Source: Muribaculaceae bacterium
GTDB lineage: Bacteria > Bacteroidota > Bacteroidia > Bacteroidales > Muribaculaceae
Direction: 5' to 3'
DNA length: 64,000 bases
Assembly: GCA_017557665.1 (NCBI GenBank)
Contig: JAFYYI010000003.1
Location: forward strand, 124,001-188,000
The translations under genes were made by a program, and so were the position numbers. Each line of letters starts with the position of its first letter. The first letter of the stretch is position 1. Below, in pieces: positions 59,167 to 64,000 of this stretch. The notes under the pieces were generated by a model, which saw nothing but the letters and a program-made list of their open reading frames with translations, was not told the origin of the DNA and did not search any database.

Positions 59167-59240
59167 ATTAATTTGATACTTTTGTACAAATAGGACATTT
59201 TTCCCTTTTTTTAGATAGACACGGCCATGCTTTCCTGTTG

Positions 59241-59248
59241 TAACTTTG
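59241..59248 (+). promoter_or_regulatory. -7 box of the export operon (TAACTTTG)
   Basis: TAnnTTTG 25 bases before the TolC start; no good -33 TTTG at normal spacing, which would fit a promoter needing an activator such as the divergent AraC protein. Confidence 0.55.
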
Positions 59249-59273
59249 CAGCATCAAACCAATTCACAACGAC

Positions 59274-60542
59274 ATGAAACGGCTATTATTCATCCTTATC
59301 GGTTGCTTGTCCCTAGGCGCCACCGCCCAGACGCTGGAGGAGTGCCAGCAGGCCGCCAGTAGCAACTATCCGCTCATCAGGCAATATGACCTCATCGCCC
59401 GGACGACAGACCTCACCGTGGCCAACATCAACAAGGCGTGGCTGCCTCAAGTCGCTGCTAGCGCCCAGGCTACCTATCAGAGCGACGTTGCGTCGTGGCC
59501 CGAGCAGATGCAGACGATGCTGGGCCAGATGGGCTTGGAGATGGAAGGCCTGAAGAAGGACCAGTATCGTGTGGGCATCGACGTGAACCAGACGCTCTAT
59601 GACGGCGGCACAATCCGCAGCCAGGCCGCCATCGCCCGGGAGCAGGGCAACGTTGATGCGGCCCAGACCGAAGTCAATCTCTATGCCATCCGCCAGCGCG
59701 TGAACGAGATGTACTTTGCCCTGCTGCTGCTCGACGAGAACATCAAGCTCAACCAGGACATGCAGGACCTGCTCGCCACCAGCGAGAAGAAACTCGAGTC
59801 GATGTACAGGCATGGAACGGCCGCCGAGAGCGACTACAACGCCATCCGTGCCGAGCGCCTCAACGTGGTGCAGCAGATGTCGGTGCTCAAGTCGCAACGC
59901 CAGGCATTGACAAGGATGTTGTCGGCCTTCTGCGGCATCGAGGTGAATGAGCCCGTCAAGCCTGCCGCCAGCGAGGTGACCCTTGCGACCAATAACCGTC
60001 CCGAGTTGGCCCTGTTCGACTCGCAGCTGCGTCTCGCGGCGGCCCGTGACCGCCAGCTCGATGCCCAGCTCATGCCGCGTCTGAACCTGTTCGCCAGCGG
60101 TTTCTACGGCTACCCCGGCTACAACATGTTTGAGGACATGGTGCGACATCGCTGGTCGCTCAACGGCATGGTGGGCGTGAAACTCAACTGGAACATCGGG
60201 AGCCTGTACACCCGCCACAACGACAAGGCGGCCGTCAACCTGCAGCGCCAGATGATTGAGACCAACCGCGAGACCTTCCTCTATAACAACCGGTTGGACA
60301 AGATACGCCTCGATGAGGAATTGTCCCTTTACCGCGACCTCGTGAAGCAGGACGACGAGATCATCTCGCTGCGCACCTCGGTGCGCAAGTCGGCCCAGTC
60401 GCGCCTGAACCACGGCATCATCGACATCAACGACCTGCTCAAGGAGATCAACAATGAGCATGCCGCCCTGGTCACCCGCTCGACCCACGAGATTGAGGCC
60501 CTCAAGCGCATCTACGACATCAAGTTCACATTGAATAACTGA
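59274..60542 (+). CDS. TolC-family outer-membrane efflux protein
   Basis: 422 residues with a signal peptide ending GATAQ (about 19). Two tandem OEP repeats: TLEECQQAASSNYPLIRQYDLI and a second around FDSQLRLAAARDRQLDAQ, with long alpha-helical barrel segments (NLYAIRQRVNEMYFALLLLDENIKLNQDMQDLL). It forms the outer-membrane channel for the pump encoded next. It ends IKFTLNN, and the HlyD gene starts 15 bases on. Confidence 0.93.
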   Translation: MKRLLFILIGCLSLGATAQTLEECQQAASSNYPLIRQYDLIARTTDLTVANINKAWLPQVAASAQATYQSDVASWPEQMQTMLGQMGLEMEGLKKDQYRVGIDVNQTLYDGGTIRSQAAIAREQGNVDAAQTEVNLYAIRQRVNEMYFALLLLDENIKLNQDMQDLLATSEKKLESMYRHGTAAESDYNAIRAERLNVVQQMSVLKSQRQALTRMLSAFCGIEVNEPVKPAASEVTLATNNRPELALFDSQLRLAAARDRQLDAQLMPRLNLFASGFYGYPGYNMFEDMVRHRWSLNGMVGVKLNWNIGSLYTRHNDKAAVNLQRQMIETNRETFLYNNRLDKIRLDEELSLYRDLVKQDDEIISLRTSVRKSAQSRLNHGIIDINDLLKEINNEHAALVTRSTHEIEALKRIYDIKFTLNN

Positions 60543-60557
60543 AAATGACAATACAAT

Positions 60558-61532
60558 ATGAAAAGATTAACCGTTATCGCAACCGTGCTGCTGGTGCTCG
60601 CATCCTGCGGCAAGAAGGAAAAGGAATTTGACGCCACGGGCACCTTCGAGGCCACCGAGGTCACCGTGTCGGCCAAGGCGTCGGGTGAGCTTGTGATGTT
60701 CAACGTCGCTGAGGGACAGACCATCGAGGCCGGCAACACCGTGGGCAACATCGATGTCACCCAGCTCACGCTCAAGAAGAATGAACTGGCCACCGCAGCC
60801 TCGCAGCTTAACGCCAACCAGGAGCAGCTGCGCTCCAACCGGCGTGCTACCGACAGCAAGCAGCTCGACCTCCAGAAACAGGTGGCATCCCTCAAGCAGC
60901 AGATTGCCAATGCCAAGCGCGAACGCCAGCGTTACACCGAACTGGTCAATGACGGCGCCGTTCCGCGCAAGCAGCTCGATGACATCAACTACCAGATCAG
61001 TGTGCTCGAGAAACAGCTGGCCGCCACCACCGACCAGTTGGCCGCCACCAACCGCAGTCTGGCGGAGCAGAGCGCCGGCATCGATGCGCAGATTTCTGGC
61101 ATCGACGCCCAGCGGCAGGGTATCGCGGCTCAGCAGGCGCAACTCGATGACCAGATTGCCAACGCAACCGTGCGCACGCCCATCCGTGGCACAGTGCTCG
61201 AGAAATATGTCGAGCAGGGCGAGTTTGTCTCGGTAGGCAAGCCGCTGTTCAAGATGGCCGATACCGATCGCATGTTCATCCGGGCCTATATCACCTCGGC
61301 ACAGTTGCAGAGCGTCAAGGTGGGGCAGAAGTGCCAAGTCTTTGCCGACTATGGCGCCGGCGAGAAGAAAGCCTACGAGGGCACCGTCACCTGGATTTCT
61401 AACCGCTCGGAATTCACCCCCAAGACCATCGTCACCGATGATGAGCGCGCCGACCTCGTCTATGCTGTCAAAATCGCTATCGAGAATGACGGCTTCGTGA
61501 AAATCGGCATGTACGGGGAGGTGAAGTTTTAA
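60558..61532 (+). CDS. HlyD/YbhG-like periplasmic adaptor lipoprotein
   Basis: 324 residues with lipobox LASC (Cys near 16). Biotinyl-lipoyl-like fold ends at FEATEVTVSAKASGELVMF, then a long coiled coil (TAASQLNANQEQLRSNRRATDSKQLDLQKQVASLKQQIANAKR), and a beta-barrel domain NATVRTPIRGTVLEKYVEQGEFVSVGKPLFKMADT. It joins the TolC channel to the ABC permease. The domain order matches E. coli YbhG. Confidence 0.92.
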   Translation: MKRLTVIATVLLVLASCGKKEKEFDATGTFEATEVTVSAKASGELVMFNVAEGQTIEAGNTVGNIDVTQLTLKKNELATAASQLNANQEQLRSNRRATDSKQLDLQKQVASLKQQIANAKRERQRYTELVNDGAVPRKQLDDINYQISVLEKQLAATTDQLAATNRSLAEQSAGIDAQISGIDAQRQGIAAQQAQLDDQIANATVRTPIRGTVLEKYVEQGEFVSVGKPLFKMADTDRMFIRAYITSAQLQSVKVGQKCQVFADYGAGEKKAYEGTVTWISNRSEFTPKTIVTDDERADLVYAVKIAIENDGFVKIGMYGEVKF

Positions 61533-61538
61533 TTATTA

Positions 61539-61632
61539 CTAGAACCTCTAGAATATCTAGAGAATCTAGAATATCTAGAATATCTAGAATGTCTAGAATG
61601 TCTAGAGTATCTAGAGAATCTAGAGTGTCTGG
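61539..61632. repeat. Nonamer repeat (TCTAGAATA)
   Basis: About ten copies of TCTAGAATA-, TCTAGAGAA- or TCTAGAATG-type words between the adaptor and the ABC gene, inside what should be one operon. No gene is disrupted. Confidence 0.9.
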
Positions 61633-61655
61633 AATCATTAATTGATTGCAATCCC

Positions 61656-63128
61656 ATGAACGCGATTGAAGTCCACAATATCTCCAAGTCCTATGGCACG
61701 GTCAAGGCGCTCGACGACGTGTCGTTGACCGTGGGCAAGGGTGAGGTCTTCGGCCTCATCGGGCCCGACGGTGCCGGCAAGACGTCGTTGTACCGCATCC
61801 TGTGCACCCTGCTGTTGCCCGATCAGGGCACGGCAACGGTCGACGGCTTTGACGTGGTGAAGGGTATGTCCCGGATTCGGCGCAGGGTGGGGTATATGCC
61901 AGGGCGTTTCTCGCTGTATCAAGACCTCACGGTCGAGGAAAACCTGAAATTCTTCGCCGACCTGTTCGGTACCACCATCGAGGAGGGCTACGACAGCATC
62001 AAGGCCATTTACAGCCAGATTGAGCGCTTCAAGGACCGCAAGGCAGGGGCCCTGTCGGGTGGCATGAAGCAGAAGCTGGCGCTCTCGTGCGCCCTGGTGC
62101 ACCAGCCCAGCGTGTTGTTTCTGGACGAACCTACAACGGGCGTCGATCCCGTGTCGCGCAAAGAGTTCTGGGAGATGTTGTCGGCACTCAAGGAGCGCGA
62201 CATTACCATTGTGGTCTCGACGCCTTACCTCGACGAGGTGCGCCGCTGCGAGCGGGTGGCTTTCCTGGACAACGGCGTCGTCCGGGGCATTGGCACCCCC
62301 GATGAAATATTGACCCGCTTTGCCGACATCTTCAATCCGCCGGGCATCGAGCATGGCACGGCTGAGACACAGTCGCAGCATGGTGAGCCCGAGAACGTCA
62401 TCGAGGTGGAGCACCTGGTCAAGGCCTTCGGTTCGTTCCATGCCGTCGATGACATCAGTTTCACCGTCAAGCGCGGCGAGATTTTCGGATTCCTGGGGGC
62501 CAACGGTGCCGGCAAGACGACGGCGATGCACATGCTCACTGGCCTGAACCAGCCCACGAGCGGCACAGGCCGCGTGGTGGGCTATGATATCCGCACCGAG
62601 CACGAACAGATCAAGAAGCACATCGGCTACATGAGCCAGCGCTTCTCCCTCTACGAGGACCTGACCGTTGCCGAGAACATCCGCCTCTTTGCCGGCATCT
62701 ACGGGATGCGTGACGAGGATATCGCCCGCAAGACCGACCAACTGCTGGAACGCCTGCAGTTCACCGACCACAAGAACACCCTGGTCAAGTCGTTACCCCT
62801 GGGCTGGAAGCAGAAGTTGGCCTTCTCGGTCAGCATCTTCCATGAGCCTGGCGTGGTCTTCCTCGACGAGCCCACGGGCGGCGTGGATCCCGCCACGCGG
62901 CGCCAGTTCTGGGAACTGATTTATGAAGCGGCAGGGCGAGGCATCACCGTGTTTGTCACCACCCACTATATGGACGAGGCCGAGTATTGTGACCGCATCT
63001 CCATCATGGTGGACGGCAAGATCAAGGCGATGGGCACCCCCGACGAGTTGAAGCAGAAGTATAACCAGCCCGATATGGACCACGTGTTCACCCACCTGGC
63101 CCGCCAGGCCACCCGTTCCAGCGACTAA
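61656..63128 (+). CDS. Double-ABC ATPase (YbhF-like)
   Basis: 490 residues with two complete ABC domains in one chain. First: Walker A GPDGAGKTS (Asp replaces the usual Asn), signature LSGGMKQKL, Walker B VLFLDEPTTGVD. Second: GANGAGKTT, degenerate signature LPLGWKQKLAF, Walker B VVFLDEPTGGVD and H-loop FVTTHYMDEAEYCD. The linker near 225-245 is variable. This layout matches YbhF of the YbhGFSR export system. It powers the permease that follows. A CTAG word repeat lies on each side. Confidence 0.94.
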   Translation: MNAIEVHNISKSYGTVKALDDVSLTVGKGEVFGLIGPDGAGKTSLYRILCTLLLPDQGTATVDGFDVVKGMSRIRRRVGYMPGRFSLYQDLTVEENLKFFADLFGTTIEEGYDSIKAIYSQIERFKDRKAGALSGGMKQKLALSCALVHQPSVLFLDEPTTGVDPVSRKEFWEMLSALKERDITIVVSTPYLDEVRRCERVAFLDNGVVRGIGTPDEILTRFADIFNPPGIEHGTAETQSQHGEPENVIEVEHLVKAFGSFHAVDDISFTVKRGEIFGFLGANGAGKTTAMHMLTGLNQPTSGTGRVVGYDIRTEHEQIKKHIGYMSQRFSLYEDLTVAENIRLFAGIYGMRDEDIARKTDQLLERLQFTDHKNTLVKSLPLGWKQKLAFSVSIFHEPGVVFLDEPTGGVDPATRRQFWELIYEAAGRGITVFVTTHYMDEAEYCDRISIMVDGKIKAMGTPDELKQKYNQPDMDHVFTHLARQATRSSD

Positions 63129-63138
63129 CGCTGATAAT

Positions 63139-63174
63139 TTCTAGATATCCTGGATTGTCTGGATTTTCTAGATA
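63139..63174. repeat. CTAG-centred word repeat
   Basis: TTTCTAGATATCCTGGATTG then TCTGGATTTTCTAGATAAC between ATPase and permease genes; about four degenerate copies of the word used at 61.5 kb. Confidence 0.7.
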
Positions 63175-63189
63175 ACAATTGAGAGAAAA

Positions 63190-64000
63190 ATGAAACAGTT
63201 CATATCATTTGTCATCAAGGAGGCCAAGCACATTGTGCGCGACAAGCGCACGATGCTCATCCTGTTCGGCATGCCCCTGGCACTGATGCTGATCTTCGGT
63301 TTCGCCATCACGACCGACGTGCGTAACGTGCGCACCGTGGTGGTCACCAGTTCAATGGACCATCTGACGAGGCGCGCCGTGGACCGCTTGGCGGCATCGG
63401 AATACTTCACAATCACGGCCGCTGTCGCCACGCCACAGCAGGCAGAGCGTCTCATCCGTGGTCAGAAGGCCGATTTGGCCGTCGTCTTCGGGCCCGATTT
63501 TGCCTCCAAGCGCAGTGGCGTGCAGTTCATTGTCGATGGAGCGGATCCCAATATGGCGCAGCAGTGGACCAATTATGCCACGGGTGTGATCACCAACATG
63601 GAAGGCAGCCTCACCAATACTAAACTGCTGTATAATCCGCAGATGAAGTCGGCCTACAACTTCGTGCCCGCCATCATGGGCATGCTGCTGATGCTCGTGT
63701 GCGCCATGATGACCTCCATCTCCATCGTGCGTGAGAAGGAGAGAGGCACGATGGAGGTGCTGCTAGTCTCGCCGGTCAAGCCCCTGATGATCATTGTCGC
63801 CAAGGCCATTCCCTATCTGGTGCTCGCTTTCTCGATACTGATTATCATCCTGTTGATGGCCCGCTATGTCCTCGGTGTGCCCCTGGCTGGCTCGCTGGGG
63901 TGGATACTTGTCATTTCGGTCATCTACATCCTGCTGGCGCTCTCGTTGGGTCTGCTCATCTCCAATGTCGCCAAGACCCAGTTGGTGGCCTTGTTGCTGT
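63190..64000 (+). CDS. ABC-2 type permease (YbhS/YbhR-like), 3' end missing
   Basis: Starts MKQFISFVIKEAKHIVRDKR and runs off the window after about 270 codons. A TM helix at the N-terminus (MLILFGMPLALMLIFGF) is followed by a large periplasmic domain (FTITAAVATPQQAERLIRGQKADLAVVFGPDF), then FVPAIMGMLLMLVCAMMTSISIVREKERGTMEVLLVSPVKP, the ABC2_membrane signature with the coupling-helix segment REKERGTMEVLL. A second permease gene probably follows, as in ybhSR. Part of the AraC-linked export operon. Confidence 0.92.
   Translation, partial: MKQFISFVIKEAKHIVRDKRTMLILFGMPLALMLIFGFAITTDVRNVRTVVVTSSMDHLTRRAVDRLAASEYFTITAAVATPQQAERLIRGQKADLAVVFGPDFASKRSGVQFIVDGADPNMAQQWTNYATGVITNMEGSLTNTKLLYNPQMKSAYNFVPAIMGMLLMLVCAMMTSISIVREKERGTMEVLLVSPVKPLMIIVAKAIPYLVLAFSILIIILLMARYVLGVPLAGSLGWILVISVIYILLALSLGLLISNVAKTQLVALLL

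Noticed and set aside
61539..61632. Array of XbaI-like TCTAGA sites as an engineered or phage region
   Set aside because: They are degenerate copies of a gap word; similar words occur at 34.4 and 63.1 kb.
1..64000. tRNA or rRNA genes
   Set aside because: None recognised by reading for cloverleaf or conserved rRNA segments; a tRNAscan run could overturn this.

Overview
The window looks like chromosomal DNA of a Bacteroidales bacterium (Bacteroidetes). The main reasons are: -7 boxes of the form TAnnTTTG, in three cases with a -33 TTTG 19-20 bases upstream; a menaquinone route (menA, menG); a type I outer-membrane beta-barrel receptor; a NrtR-type Nudix regulator; the acpP-fabF-rnc order; DUF805 paralogues; and giant alpha-2-macroglobulin genes without a thioester. 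Coding DNA is fairly GC-rich while intergenic DNA is AT-rich, which would fit a Muribaculaceae- or Prevotellaceae-like genome. The exact family is not decided here. No rRNA, tRNA, CRISPR array or transposase gene was recognised.

Layout. 0-9.4 kb: 3' part of an AAA/DUF4435 ATPase, a MATE exporter, a GT2 glycosyltransferase, radC, a flavodoxin lipoprotein, menG, phoH, an RsmI-like methylase and a YycJ-like metallo-hydrolase. 9.3-19.3 kb: a cmk-ispH-DUF3298 operon, two small lipoproteins, polyprenyl synthase, a four-helix-bundle gene between inverted repeats, TatD, an M13 peptidase and DnaB. 19.4-22.5 kb: an accessory locus with a Nudix/wHTH regulator, four operator-like palindromes, a small unknown protein and a protein joining a VWA domain to a macro-like domain, ended by a MITE-like element. 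22.6-31.5 kb: GH31 glucosidase, YbjQ, a membrane protein, an outer-membrane receptor with an unusual N-terminal domain, and unknown membrane proteins and lipoproteins, one of them on AT-rich DNA. 31.6-43.4 kb: rnc-fabF-acpP, rnz, a Ser/Arg-rich secreted protein, queA-menA, three DUF805 genes, a second MITE copy and pfkA.

43.7-57.2 kb holds two tandem alpha-2-macroglobulin genes, then (reading with transcription) an ECF sigma factor, its probable membrane anti-sigma factor and a Spy-like periplasmic protein. The first macroglobulin (43740-49571) carries in its middle a piece that looks like the N-terminus of a SusC/TonB-dependent receptor: a carboxypeptidase-regulatory fold, a DEVVVTGY TonB box and the start of a plug. 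The second copy lacks it. 57.2-64 kb: a CPBP protease and an AraC regulator divergent from a TolC / HlyD-type lipoprotein / double-ABC ATPase / permease export operon that runs off the window.

Two other patterns run through the window. Many intergenic gaps hold short degenerate tandem words (7-9 bases), with a different word at nearly every place, often touching or containing a stop codon. Four genes for envelope proteins are preceded by a T-rich block, 12-14 bases and CGTCTA, which looks like an ECF-sigma promoter.
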